From NCBI RefSeq assembly GCF_964340395.1, contig NC_135554.1, positions 26,297,592 through 26,361,591 of the forward strand: DNA of 64,000 nt. Direction: 5' to 3'. The notes below the pieces were generated by a model. The model had not been told where the DNA came from and ran no database searches. It saw only the letters and a list, made by a program, of their open reading frames with translations. Both the position numbers and the translations under genes were made by a program. The first letter of the stretch is position 1. The number at the start of each line of letters is the position of its first letter. The DNA is from Glandiceps talaboti. Its lineage: Eukaryota > Hemichordata > Enteropneusta > Spengelidae. This document shows positions 1 to 26,400 of the stretch, piece after piece.

Positions 1-292
1 GAAAGTCTCTTTCTGAACGCTTTGACGTCAAAATCATAACCCTTAATCATATCAGAAGTGATATTTCGCATTGAACGTCATCAAGAACTTAACGCTTGAT
101 CTGGGCATAGGTATATGATAATACCCTATATCATATACCACCGTTACTGCTTTTCAGCACAGTGAAAGAGTGTAACGTTACGGAAGCGTAGTACGAACGG
201 TGATAAGACCAACGAAGCCGACATATTTCCTCAATACTATTATGATAACAATCAGTATTTGTTGTACAAGATCTGAAATTTCATAACTTTAC

Positions 293-418
293 CTGGACCG
301 CAAAAGTCTAGTACATCCGGACAGCAATCGTCGTTTGACAAACAAGCCTGGTCACAGTAACATGGAAAAAAGGGATGGCTGCTACCACATATTCCTTCAC
401 AGGAAGGGACTGGAGGAC
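293..418 (-). CDS. Gene B exon 5: somatomedin B domain 2
   Basis: A 126-nt phase 1-1 exon encoding GPPVPSCEGICGSSHPFFPC, then YCDQACLSNDDCCPDVLDFC. All eight cysteines are conserved. The donor (CCAG then GTAAAG) is intact, so coding continues to the left of the window. Confidence 0.85.
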
Positions 419-2174
419 CTATTCAAAGTCAAGTAGAAATTACAGAGTTTCAATCTTTCTCTAAAATTCAGAAATGGCTGTGCTTAACCTCGATAAAAAA
501 AACATAACTCTATTTATTTTAAACAATTGATACATAGTACAACTGAATACTACTCGTAGTGGTGAGTAGGAAGAACACGTAGATTGGTTGATAGTAACTT
601 GAGTAAGCAATGATCTACATTTGAGATAAACACCTTAACATCTTGTATTGGTTTGATATAATAACAACTATAATTAGTTGACAAAAATGAAAACATTTAT
701 ATTGTATATTGAATTATAATCATGTCTTTACCATTTGGTAGTTATAGAAAAAGATTACAATTGAGGAATTGTCCAGACTACTTGTCTAGACACAGTAAAC
801 TTAATTATTTCATAGACAATTAAGGCGAAAAAGCCCAACCAACCAGACAGAGATGAAAATGGCGATATCTTACCTGTTGTAGAATTCTGATCTGAAAGAA
901 ATGTTATAGGAAAGGATTAGATCGTCGAAGAAAAAAAAAGATAATTTCAGACTCTATACTTCTGACATAATATAACATGAAACATATTGTCACCTTATTT
1001 CTATTCACACCAGTGTCGACACTCTCGTCTTTACGTCAAAAGTTGTAGTGAATGTTCAGCTAACTGCACACTACATACAAAGTTACCTTCGTACCGGATC
1101 ACACCAGCACTCAGAAATATCGTTATAACAGACACAGAATTGTGATTCTCCAGTTACCCCTCCGAATGAAATAATTATTTTAAATTTGCCTTCTAATTCC
1201 TCTCCGGCCTTTACTGTCTAAACTCTTGATTTAATAGGAAAGTGTTTATATAATTAAACAATGGTATCCTGATATCTTTTATGTGATTGGATGAAAGTAA
1301 ACGATGAAATTATCGACGATACCTAAAATGAGGTCATCGGCGAAATTTCAATTTATCATGTTCTCTCATTAATCTATTGTGTGACCAAACAGTGACGTTA
1401 TTTTTACACTCAACTGTGCTGATCACAATATGTCTAATGCCTACTTTTCTCGTCAGTCAATCGATTAGAGACAAGGTTTTAAAGTATGTGTCTAGTAGCA
1501 ATTTTAGAAGTGAATTTGATATATATTTAGACATGTGAGCGAAATTGCCGAAATAATAGATATCAAAGTGTTGGCCTGTGATACATATCTAAGAGTTGTG
1601 AAAAGTAACATATGTGAGTTGCTGTTATTAGTCTGTTAGATAGGGCATCTGGCTGGATGTGTTGATATTAAGTTTGGACTATTTGAACAGTGTGTGCGTT
1701 GGACCGGGAACCACCGTTCTCTTATCTGCCTAGATCCCAACTATCTATCGAAGCAGCAGGTTAACGTTATCGTTTTGTGTTTTCGAACACGTGGCTCACA
1801 CCTTGAGTCACATTTCAGGACATTGATAACCACTACATTATACATATAGCTGTGTTCTGTACTTCCATGGCCAGAAGTCAGATATGCATGCATACATACA
1901 TACATACATACATACATACATGCATACATGCATATGTTACACCCAATCTGTGAAATCGCCCAATTCATGAAATGTGCATGTAACTTTGCCCAGTTCATGA
2001 AATAGTCAACCTTATGCAAATGAGAGTATAGATTACGATCTAAAAGGAGCGAAATTAAATTTGTGGGGAAGAGTTTTGAACTTAGGTGTTGATTATCGAA
2101 CTCCATTAAAAAGCTACAATGCCTAATACATACATACATACATACATACATACATACATACATACATCATCATC

Positions 2175-2218
<44 letters not shown>

Positions 2219-4683
2219 CTACAACGCCAATAACATTTTAATGCTACATTTCAAAAGAAATCCCTTTCGTAGACTCAAAATATCAAGGTTATATTGGGTT
2301 TGGGATATAGCGCACTTGTCATTCATCCACTCTGTTACAATCGACCATATTGACTTTCTAAATTAATTGGAAACATTTCGAGCGAAATTTTACCAAATAG
2401 AATACTAGTAAGTGGGGATAAAATGCAGACAGAGAGTCATATGGCCAAACCTTGATTTTATTGCCACTGCAAATTCAAGTTTGTCGCCGGACATTTTTTT
2501 TTAATTAAAAAGTTATTGCAAAGTTCAATAAACCAGTGTGATACATAAACCATAACTAACCATACGACATGACAACCACGTGATCGTATTCAGCTGGGTA
2601 ATTCTTTTTACACATTAAAACGTACTCAATTTCTTTAAAATATTTAATTTTTAAAATCCTATTTCAGATTTATTTTCATCATCAGTTCAGGCTAAAACTT
2701 AAACTATAGAATGGCTATACTCATGTGTGATAATTTTCGCTAACACATTAGCGTGGAATATCAAAGCTGAATCCACTTTTACAGTGGCATTCGTCATCGG
2801 TGATATCATAATGTGTAACAGTCTGTAAAACATTTAAAATTTCATAACTTTACCTGGAACGCAAAACTCTGTCACATCCGGACAGCAATCGTTGTTTGGA
2901 ACACAGGCCTGGTCACAGTAACATGGAAATACAGGATGGCGGTCACCACATATCCCTTCACAGGAAGGGACTGGTGGACCTGAAGGGACTGGTGGACCTA
3001 ATAGTCAAAGTAAAGAAAGGTTTCAGAGTTTCAATCATTTTTATGAATCAGAAATGGTTGTGGTTAACCCATGATGAAAAATATATATTTATTATTTTAA
3101 TTATTTGCAGCATAAAACATAGTGCAACTGAATACTACTCGTAGTGGTGAGTAGGAAGAACACGTGGATTGGTTGATAGTAACTTGAGTAAGCAATGATC
3201 TACGTTTGAGATAATGTATTGGTTTGACATAATAATAATAATAATAATAATAATATAATAATTAGTTGAAAAAAATAAAATAAAATAAAACTTTTATACA
3301 CTTTATATATCATATATTGAATTGTAACCATGCCTTTATCATTAGATTACCATTGATGAATTATCCGGACTAGGACTTGTACTTCTTTTAGTGGTCTGAG
3401 CTTGTACAGACAAAGTAATCTTAATTATCCCATTCCAACCAAACAAAGATAAAAATGGCGATATCTTACCTGCTGTAGAGGTCTGACCTGAAAAGAAATG
3501 TTTTAGGAAAGGATTAGGTCATGGAAGAAAAAAAAAGATAACTTAAGACTCTGTACTTCTGACATAATATAAAGTGAACCATATCTACAATTTGTGAAAA
3601 GTAACATGTGTGTGTGTTAGAGATGGGTCAGGCATGATATGATGATAATAAGTTTGGTTAGAGATAAAGTCTATTATCTATTACTATCATGTATATTTGA
3701 ACAGTGTGTCACCCTAAATTCGTGTATGACCCGGATCTGCTATTCTCTTATTTGCCTAGATCCCAACTATCAGTCAGGTTATCGTTTTGTGTTTTCGAAC
3801 ACGCGGCTCACACCTTGATATATTTCAAGACATTGATAACCACTACACGTATACATATAGATGTGTTCTGTATATCCATGACCAGAAGGCAGATATTTCG
3901 CACAATTTTTTTTCTTCACATTTAACTCTTGCACGTTTCACATTTGTTGACAGAAGTTAGAAATCTTGCACGAAATACTACTCATGCACGTAATGAATGT
4001 AATCATAACCGTCTATGATATAATACATTCATTTTTAAGGTTACGTGAGTGAGCTACTGGCCATAGCCATAGTTCGTTCTGTACACATGGATTGGCACTT
4101 GAAGTACCTGGCAGTTCTGTAGCAATTTTACGGTAAAATATTTCAGCTATTGAGAAACGATAAATTGGCATATCTGTTTTTAAATCAAAATGACATCATA
4201 CACAAAGTAATGATCCGCAGAGATGGTCAAACAACTGAACACCAACACAGTTTATGAGACAACCAACAACCGTCTGAGGTCAAATTTACACAGAAAAAAA
4301 ATATCACAATAAATATATACTTCACTTTCGAATATTACAAGAAAGTTTTTGACTTTTGAACATATGACTTGTTGAAATGAAACTAGACTACAATTTCGCA
4401 TTCACCTAAAACTAAGACCACTATTTTTGCGTTCATTAGAGACTTGAATTTGTAGCAAGTCTGATTAAGCAGTGAAAATATCGAACGTTAAAGGTTCCAC
4501 AATCGTTACTTACTCTTAGCTGTAATCATTTCTAATAATATATGTCTGTATTTATTTGCATATATATATAAGAGGGATTTGTTATTAAAATAATTCACGT
4601 AAGTACTTACCATATGTTTGTTGAGAATATAAAACCAAGACAACAAGAGTTGTCAGGAGCGGAGTCACAGAAACTGTCATCAT
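293..4683 (-). CDS. Gene B: secreted somatomedin-B repeat protein, 5' part (continues beyond the left edge)
   Basis: Spliced minus-strand gene read from right to left. Exons: signal peptide 4611-4683, micro-exon 3470-3487, SMB exon 2854-2997, micro-exon 874-891, SMB exon 293-418; the last exon ends in a GT donor, so the gene continues out of the window. All junctions are phase 1 and stay in frame. The first 24 residues start MMTV and are hydrophobic, as in a signal peptide. Both SMB modules carry the eight-cysteine pattern C-C-CxC-C-CC-C of somatomedin B domains, which are extracellular disulfide knots. It is a tandem paralogue of Gene A to its right and shares promoter, signal peptide and first-module structure. 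Ligand and function are unknown. Whether CUB domains follow, as in Gene A, lies off the edge. Confidence 0.8.
874..891 (-). CDS. Gene B exon 4: 18-nt micro-exon
   Basis: Second copy of the micro-exon (about DQNSTT), with a TTTCAG acceptor and GTAAGATATC donor. It precedes the second SMB exon just as 3470-3487 precedes the first, so it is part of a duplicated micro-exon plus SMB module. It encodes an N-x-T/S glycosylation-type motif. Confidence 0.6.
1886..2220. repeat. Simple repeats: CATA (two tracts) and AAC
   Basis: CATA runs at 1890-1925 and 2128-2168, then about 16 AAC/CAA units at 2170-2220. They lie in a Gene B intron. Confidence 0.9.
2854..2997 (-). CDS. Gene B exon 3: somatomedin B domain 1
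   Basis: A 144-nt phase 1-1 exon. It encodes a GPPVPS linker present twice, then SCEGICGDRHPVFPCYCDQA and on to NNDCCPDVTEFC. All eight SMB cysteines are present. The acceptor chosen is at 2998; an internal AG exactly one linker repeat later could serve as an alternative. Confidence 0.85.
3470..3487 (-). CDS. Gene B exon 2: 18-nt micro-exon
   Basis: Flanked on the minus strand by CTTTTCAG and GTAAGATATC. It encodes roughly GQTSTA between phase-1 junctions, linking the signal peptide to the first SMB. Homologous micro-exons lie at 874-891 and 19263-19277 with the same flanks. Confidence 0.65.
4611..4683 (-). CDS. Gene B exon 1: signal peptide
   Basis: ATG at 4683 (an ATG-ATG pair) opens 24 codons with a hydrophobic run rich in T, L and V, ending QQTY plus one base before the donor GTAAGT. 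The paralogous exon at 21386-21446 starts and ends the same way (MMKF...QQTY), which supports both the start and the donor. Confidence 0.82.
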
Positions 4684-4860
4684 TCTGTGTTCTTTGTATT
4701 TGGTTCAACGTTTTATCAGAATGTGATGTTTTATAGACAATGTCTTACTTGATATAGAATGTCTTATCATATCATGTACTCGATATTTGGTCCAGATGTC
4801 TTTGGTTGTAAAATTCGCACATTACAACTTATCAGTCATCGTAAATACTGCAATGTTTCA
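4684..4860 (-). promoter_or_regulatory. Gene B core promoter with TATA box
   Basis: On the minus strand CTATAAAA lies at 4729-4736, about 46 bases upstream of the start codon, implying a very short 5' UTR. About 150 bp here (4702-4852) match 21461-21612 upstream of Gene A almost base for base, including TATA position, while nearby introns have diverged more. Confidence 0.65.
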
Positions 4861-5094
4861 ATTCTATTCAATATGGTGTACATTGTTAGGACAGGAATAA
4901 TGTCATGTCTTTCGTTCGTGTTATTTCATTAAAAAAACCCATAAACGGTGCAAGTTACAGAAATCATGAAAATGTCGATATGACTTATAACATTTCACTC
5001 TTGCATTATTTGATAGGCAGATATGAAACAATGGATTGACAACACTATCCTAGGAGGATAAAAGTGAACCTACCAGTGGTGATTTTACTCAAAA

Positions 5095-5126
5095 CACAGA
5101 CAAGTAAGAAATCTTACTTGTCTGTG
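5095..5126. repeat. Perfect short palindrome
   Basis: CACAGACAAGTAAGA and its reverse complement are separated by two bases, giving a 15-bp-arm hairpin. Both sides have CTCAAAAC. Confidence 0.8.
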
Positions 5127-5979
5127 CTCAAAACGTGAAATTTTACTTCTAAAACGAAATGGCAGCTGATATAACCACGAAAAGGGCTTCGTGTAAAAGA
5201 GAAAACGTATCAGTAACATTGTTTCAGAATTTGTCACCACATCAAGTGGGAAAATGGATGAATATTAAAACATACTTCGTTGTTCCTAACCTTACAGTTT
5301 GATATGATATTCGATCGCGACGGTGGATTATGTTGTTGTCCTCTGCACTACAATACAGGAACAGGGTGATGATTTAGGGATCGGTCAGTTTCTTTTGTCG
5401 GTGGGGGCGGTGTCACCGTGTTTTTGAAATTGGGAGTAGGGAAGGTCATCCTGTTTTAATAATTTTGATCGGGAGTTCATTGTGTTTTGGATTGTGATGG
5501 AAGAAAATATTATTTTGTACAATGGCATGACTTTGTCTGAACTGTGGTATTTGTTCTTATCCCCGTTTCTTAGAGATATTCTTTAATATTACTTCGCCTA
5601 GAGTGACATTCAAACATAACTATACATAAACATATACATGATTGTATTACCTACCACACTAGTTATAGATCATGTCATGTCGGCTGTTTCACAATCAGTG
5701 CTTCACTGATGTTGCGTGGGAGGTGGGGGGGGGGGTTTACAGTTTCGTAATGGTAATCTTCATTAGACAGTTTATATAAAACAAAGTTAATTTTCTACTC
5801 GTCAGTATGAAGGGATTAACCTGCATTATATACATTTACGAACGAACACGTTTTATTTACCAATTTCAAATTTCAATGATATTTGTTACAAATATCGTGG
5901 TTATTTTGTTTTGAGTTATTCGACTTCTCACAACAGAGAGCCGCCTGTCATTAATTATTGTTTGTTTATTATTGTTTAT

Positions 5980-6160
5980 TTATAAAATGCGTGACATCAA
6001 GTGGCCAAGTTATTTTCTAATATAAACTTCAATAAAGGAATTAGAAATAAGGGTAATTTCCAAATTTGATTTCCATCCTTCAATTAATAATCTATTTCTA
6101 CCCTTTATTGAAGTGTGTATTAGAAAATAACTCGGCCACTTGATGTCACGCATTTTATAA
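5980..6160. mobile_element. MITE-like palindromic element, 181 bp
   Basis: Terminal inverted repeats of about 43 bp, each starting TTATAAAATGCGTGACATCA, mirror each other around an AT-rich centre with few mismatches. No coding capacity. Typical of a short non-autonomous DNA transposon; the target duplication is unclear. Confidence 0.65.
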
Positions 6161-7296
6161 TCTTATTAATATGTCATTTGCTCTATTTCCTTCTCACGTT
6201 GGATATTGAAATAACATTGAGACTATTTGTGTTGAATGTTATCAGAATAGTTTGGCTGATTACAGTGTGTGAAATTAAGGGAAAATGACTACTGGTTGTA
6301 AGGACCGACAGGTAGCAAAATCTGCTGGTCCCTGTGAAAAAACTTGCTCCATATACTCAATGAAGTTCATGTGTGGAAAACTTGTCCATATACCCAATGA
6401 AGTTCACGTGATCAACATGATTACTGCACTTCAACCATAATGATAATGATTTCAACATCACTAATTTGTATTCCAGATTGAGAATAACCAGTATTGGTCA
6501 ATAAATGAATGAATCTCTCTTTTAATCTCACTTTTCTCTCTCTCCTCCCCCTCTCTCGTTCTGTCTGCCTATCTGTCTCTCTATATATGTCTGTCTGTCT
6601 GTCTGTCTGTCTGCTTGTGTGTCTGTCTCTCTCTCACACACATATGCAGACACACAGACACACACACACAAAAACACAACACAACACAGTGCCTTACTTT
6701 CTTCTTATCGTGTCTATAGCTACAACTTATTTCATTCTATCGATTTATCCCATATGACGTGTATATTTACGTGTACATAGACACGTGCACCTAGGTAAAT
6801 ACAGACACAGACACAACACATCTATGTACTCATATAATTACCACTGTAGTAACACTATCTGGATGCAAATATAACACGTTTCAAAGTTGCATTTTATTCA
6901 GACAAACTGTTTTTTTCTCAATACCCAGTTTTGTCAGATTAGATCTTAGAGAATTCAATCAAGAAGTTTCGGAACATGCCCGTAGAATTCCATGGTGATG
7001 TCATCAAAGCTACAATATCTAGAATTCTAAAAACATATCTGTAGAATTCCATGATGATATCATCAAAGTTATATTGACAGATACAAGTTATGTGACGTGG
7101 TCGTGACGTGATTCGTTAGATTCGTTGTAATCAGTAATCAGCTATGCTTCTTATCCAATAGCCTGGAATGTAATGAAGAAAGATGAAATTTAACGAAGAA
7201 CAAGCTGTATAAAAATATGTCTAAATACTTATAGCGCATTAAAAACTGTCGATAGTTGAAAGCGACACACGATTTCTTCTAAAATCATATCCATAT

Positions 7297-21446
<14,150 letters not shown>

Positions 21447-21620
21447 TCTGTTCTTGTACTTGGTTCAATGTTTTATCAGAATGTGATGTTTTATAGACAA
21501 TGTCTTACTTGATATAGAATGTCTTATCATATCATGTACTCGATATTTGGTCCAGATGTCTTTGGTTGTAAAATTCGCACATTACAACTTATCAAGTCAT
21601 CGTAAATACTGCAAAATTGC
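21447..21620 (-). promoter_or_regulatory. Gene A core promoter with TATA box
   Basis: Minus-strand CTATAAAA at 21489-21496, with the same spacing to the start codon as in Gene B. Near-identity with 4702-4852 ends shortly upstream, marking the edge of the duplicated start region. Confidence 0.65.
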
Positions 21621-22314
21621 AATTCTATTGAACATAATGTACTATCTTTGGACCGTTGTGTTTGTTATTATGTCTTACATGTACACACAGGCAAATATGA
21701 AACTTAATTTGACCAGGTCTTTCACATGAACGTGGTCCAAAACCTTAATGTTGACGTCACCTATAAATCATGTTATTTTAGGTACACAGTTATATTCACC
21801 TAGATCTCACTTATCTTGTCACAACTATGTTTGGTATGTGTTGCATATGTTGTTGATCAGACATTTCGCATGATTCAACTTTAACATATTTTGTGTCTCC
21901 TCTTCCCATTAGTCACAAATGAAAACAAACACAACATATACGAAATATAATTTGATAAAGTGACCTTTTGAATTTAATGTTGGAATACATGTGTTACCAA
22001 TGATACATTCACAATTTTAGTAAACTCCATATTTTGGCCGTATTATTATGCCCTACTTTGATTGAAGTGGTGGGCAAGTTGTACTCAGGGTGTTGATATC
22101 CAGACCACATGGTAAATAAACAATGTCAGTTGTGACCATCAAATATTGTTAGAGTCGCTAGCTTTGAATCTGCAGCAGTTTGTTTCTGAATGCATCAAGT
22201 CCTTGGGGTAGATTTTAACCACAATTGCATCCATTCAACCCAGCTGTACAATTGGGGACATGATAAACGCGAGTTTGCAATGTGAATGCTTTAATCTCAC
22301 AAGCGATAATAAAG

Positions 22315-22450
22315 GCTGCAATGGATTGTATGCTCCCCAGGGAGTTGAGGAAGGGACATTGTGTCACTATAGGTCCATGCCAGGGGTAAAATTGTGTGAG
22401 CACTTTGAGTACAGAGTGGGAAAGTGTTGTATAAAACTCACATTATTGGT
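22315..22450 (+). mobile_element. SINE-like repeat, diverged copy
   Basis: Shares with 28125-28272 the run TGCTCCCC-GGGAGTTGAGGAAG, CCAGGGGTAA, GAGCAC, GTGTGGGAAAG-like and TATAA, ending in ATTATT. The order and tail resemble a SINE 3' region. Confidence 0.55.
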
Positions 22451-22639
22451 AATCAAATACATGCATAATCACTTTATAAAGTTATAGATAATCTTTATCA
22501 ATTGAAGGCACTGACAAATCCCAATTATTGGTATTCTGTGATTTCATAATATACCTTGATAAATGAAGGCAATATATTGGATAGATAATCCATTGATAAA
22601 TAACTACACTAATATAGATACAATTTGTGAAAAGCAAAT

Positions 22640-22868
22640 GACAGAGTGGTTAACTGTGGTTATATTCTATGGTGATTTTCTAAGTCACTTGTAGATGGCA
22701 GAGTGGTTAACTGTGGTTATATTCCATGGTGATTTTCTAAGTCACTTGTAGATGGCAAAGTGGATAACTGTGGTTATATTCCATGGTGATTTTCTAAGTC
22801 ACTTGTAGATGGCAGAGTGGTTAACTGTGGTTATATTCCATGGTGATTTTCTAAGTCAGGTGGCAGAG
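22640..22868. repeat. 57-bp minisatellite, four copies
   Basis: GGCAGAGTGGTTAACTGTGG recurs every 57 bp, with TTTTCTAAGTCACTTGTAGAT closing most units. Confidence 0.92.
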
Positions 22869-23375
22869 TGGTTATCTAGTTGTGGTTGCTATCTTCCTTT
22901 CCACTGTGTAATAACTTCTCATGTACTTGCAGTACTTAATATGGAGGAAAAATAAAAATCTTAGTATTTAACGACTGACTTGTTATGATAAAGATACTAT
23001 CATACAATACTCTCCTGACTTTTAAAACTATTTCATTCCTAAATTAGATCTGAAGGCAATACTTTGTTGTTATGTCAAAGTGTAAGTCTTGATCTAAAGG
23101 TTTCTTGGTGGGCTAGAAACATGGATCTTGGTCATCATAGTATCCGTTGACTTTGACTATACTGTATGTAAACTCTCAAAGTAAATAATCTGCTGTGAAA
23201 TGGTTCTCATACATGTATGTCTCATATTGTTGAGGGAGCTGGATAGGGGGTGGGTGGGAGTGGGGGGATTGTTGGAAGTACATGACTTGTATATACTGTA
23301 TGTAGAAAAGTACAAACCATGGTCAGTGTCTTTGAAACAGATGGGGGGGTGGGGGTGGATCACAGTATGCATAAT

Positions 23376-23498
23376 TCATGTATTTAGACAATCAATGTAC
23401 TTACATAGACTTTGAGTTCTTTGAAGTTCTTTGGTTAATACATCACTATTGCAGCTAACTGTCCAATCTTCAGCTATTTTGGCTAAATTCAGCAGTGT
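23376..23498 (-). CDS. Coiled-coil gene exon 9 (probable last exon)
   Basis: TLLNLAKIAEDWTVSCNSDV then LTKELQRTQSL, and a read-through tail CKYIDCLNT with a stop at 23376. GTAAGTAC inside the exon could be a real donor, so the last residues are uncertain. Confidence 0.6.
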   Translation of the reverse strand, partial: TLLNLAKIAEDWTVSCNSDVLTKELQRTQSLCKYIDCLNT

Positions 23499-26400
23499 CT
23501 GTAAATATATCAAGTGATATAATAACACAGGATGTACAATATTTCTAATGCTTGTTACTTCTATTTTATTGGTTATTTTCAGTGAGGGGTTCAAAGTTAG
23601 ATATAAAAGGGCTGAATCAATTCAAAGTAACAATTAATAATAAACCTGACATTACAAGGTAGATGATTATCTACCATACTTCACAGTTTACCTAGTATAA
23701 TCTGGTGTAGATCATGGTACCTGGGTATGGGAGTTGATGTAAAAAGAATGCCAAATCCAGGCCAAGTTATTTCTGCCATGGTCACCTGTCATGGCCATAC
23801 TTCCTGATTCATCTGGGATTTCTCCATCTTGGCTTTACTTTATGGCTCATCTGGGGTTTTCTCTTTCATGGCCGTACTTCCTGATTCCTCTCAATTTTCT
23901 CTGTCATTGTCACTCACCTGGTCTACCTGTATTTCATAATTCTTGGTTTATCTGGACTATGTATTTCTGATTTTCACAGTAGGTCTAAAATTAAGATTTG
24001 ACAAATTTCTTACCTTGTACTGTTGTACTTCTTTCTTGCCTGCAATGACTGATCGGTTCAAGGCAAATACTTCGGCTCTCAAATCACTGTACCTATATCA
24101 ATATATACATATCAGATCTGTGTTTATGAAAATTATTTGAAATACACAAAGACAATATGAGGCTGTCTAACTTTCTCATTAGTATAACATATAGCAAGAA
24201 TGACAAGTATTAGCTGCATTGGTACTGGGTGTTAATTGATTTCATTGAGACTTACCCTGCCAGGGAGTTTAGAATGAAACAGGAATTAGAAATAGGATCA
24301 CCTGAAGGTGAGTGACCAAGACCCCTTATGCCATTGGCAATTCCCTTGGTCTCAGTGATGAGACCCTACATTGTATGTCAGTTCTATTTTCCTGAAGGTG
24401 AGTGACCAAGACCCCTTATGCCACTGGTAATTCCCTTGGTCTCAGTGATATGTAAATGGTAAATGTCAGAGTTTAATGAAGTATCTCACATATATCGGTA
24501 AACAATACTTTCTAAAATCATGATAGTTTTCCTTCAACCATGGTTTATACTTACTCTTCAGCCTTTGCTTCCATCTCTTCCTCTGTCAGTCTATTTGGAT
24601 TGAGACTGTCATCTATTGACCATTCCATTGGATATGTATCTAACAATCTACAGGAATAAAACATGAATTCTAAGTTAAACCTGATATCAGCATAATACTG
24701 TTCAGTTGACAAAAAGACTCCACAGTTTGGCTATTGCTATGAATTAACTATTTTGTCAAGTTAGAAACAATACGGAGTTACATAGATTGTAAAATACAGT
24801 TATTGGTTTGAGTTCCATTGTCTCAACTTGACAGTTATTGGTTTGATTCTCATTGTCTCAACTTGATTGTTTGTATTGAATAAGGACATCTTTCATTGGC
24901 AATGTAAAGTTAAAGGAATGAAAGCAATTCTGTCTTGGTTGACATGACCAACCAAAAAAAAAAACGTTGTTGATGGATAAGTAGAGACTAGAGTGCTTTC
25001 AGTTCACCTGCTAGGTGTCTTGTGATGTTTTGTATAACAAGACTTTGTTTCAGATCTTGGTCAACTTTGACAAGTTTGCTAAGATCTATTTTAAAGACAA
25101 TGTTTTGTTTTAGTTATTGCAATTAAAATAGACTGAGGTAAATATTGGAAACATTGAACACATCTAAGACAGAAGTCACTGTCACTTGTATAGTATTACT
25201 ACTAAATTTGACTGTTGTTCATTCTATGCATAATATGTATTCATTGCCCTAGACATCCTGGTGGAGAGAGTGAAGGCTGGATCATTGGAAGCCTTTTTGT
25301 TGCATGTACATTTGTAGGTGGAACTATTCAACGATCAACATGTCATGTCTATCGTGTTGGTAAGTTGAGTGCAGTCAGATTATAGGCATGCAAACATATT
25401 TCAACTTGTAAGGATTGTTTTACAGTGTACCACTTACTCATCATAGCTGGCTCCAGTCTTTTGTTTTACAAACACAGTTTGACTTGACAAGGCATCTCTT
25501 AGTTGCGTTCTGTGGCTATCTAGATCTTCTATGACATGTCTTTGTTTGGCTCTGCTGAATTCTTGTTGAACACTGTCTGTCAATCGGTGGTTCACTGCAA
25601 TACATAATTTATGCAGGAAGGACCTGATAAGTACACTATCATAATATATGCAATAGTTCATTATTGATCCCACTGGAAAGGTCAGAGGTCATTTTTAGAT
25701 TTAGTAACCAATTTTCAAAACTAACTCCTTTTTATTTTTAGAAAGGTTGTGCTACAATGTAGGGTTGGTGAAAATGACCTTTTTTTGAGTCCCCTTAACT
25801 TACAAAAACACAGCGAGGATAAAATCAGAAAGGTTGTGCTACAATGTAGGGTTGGTGAAAATACATGTATGTACACACTATGAATCTTATGCAAAAGATA
25901 ATTTTTTTTTCAGTTGGAAAAAAATACATGTAGGATGCACTAAACAACAGAGAAGACAACACAGGTAAAATGCCTTAGTTGTATGTTTTAAAGCTACAAT
26001 GTAGAGGAGAGTATTTATTTTTGTAAAACAGTGCTTACTGCTTGCCACAAATGTTATCATGTATACAGTATATATGATAACATTTGTGGCATAAGTCAAA
26101 CAAGTTATCCAAGACAATGGCTTCAGGTGACAAATACTGATCAATACTCACATTTTCTGACTGCATTTTCCAGCACACTTTTTGGTACAGACATTTCATT
26201 TTCATCACTGTTGGAGTTGGCACGATCTGTAGAAAATGACAGAATTTATTTTGATTATAAATGTGGAATATACATTGTAATATTTTTAACAGATGAAAAA
26301 TTAAGGATTCTACTGAGAAGTCTCAAAATAAACATTTCTCATAGCACTCAATGACTGCATAACTTTTCTATGGAAGTTTGATTTGATATGATTTGAAGAT

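Larger units (their letters stand above)
4861..7296. other. Spacer between Gene B promoter and Gene A 3' end
   Basis: No convincing exon. It holds a perfect 15-bp-arm palindrome (5095-5126), a G-run near 5720, a MITE-like palindrome (5980-6160), CT- and CA-rich low complexity at 6535-6680, and a possible minus-strand polyadenylation signal near 6893. Confidence 0.5.
21621..23375. other. Spacer between Gene A and the coiled-coil gene
   Basis: No convincing exon. It holds a SINE-like repeat (about 22315-22450) and a 57-bp minisatellite (22640-22868). A final short exon of the coiled-coil gene could lie near 23040, but this is not established. Confidence 0.45.
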
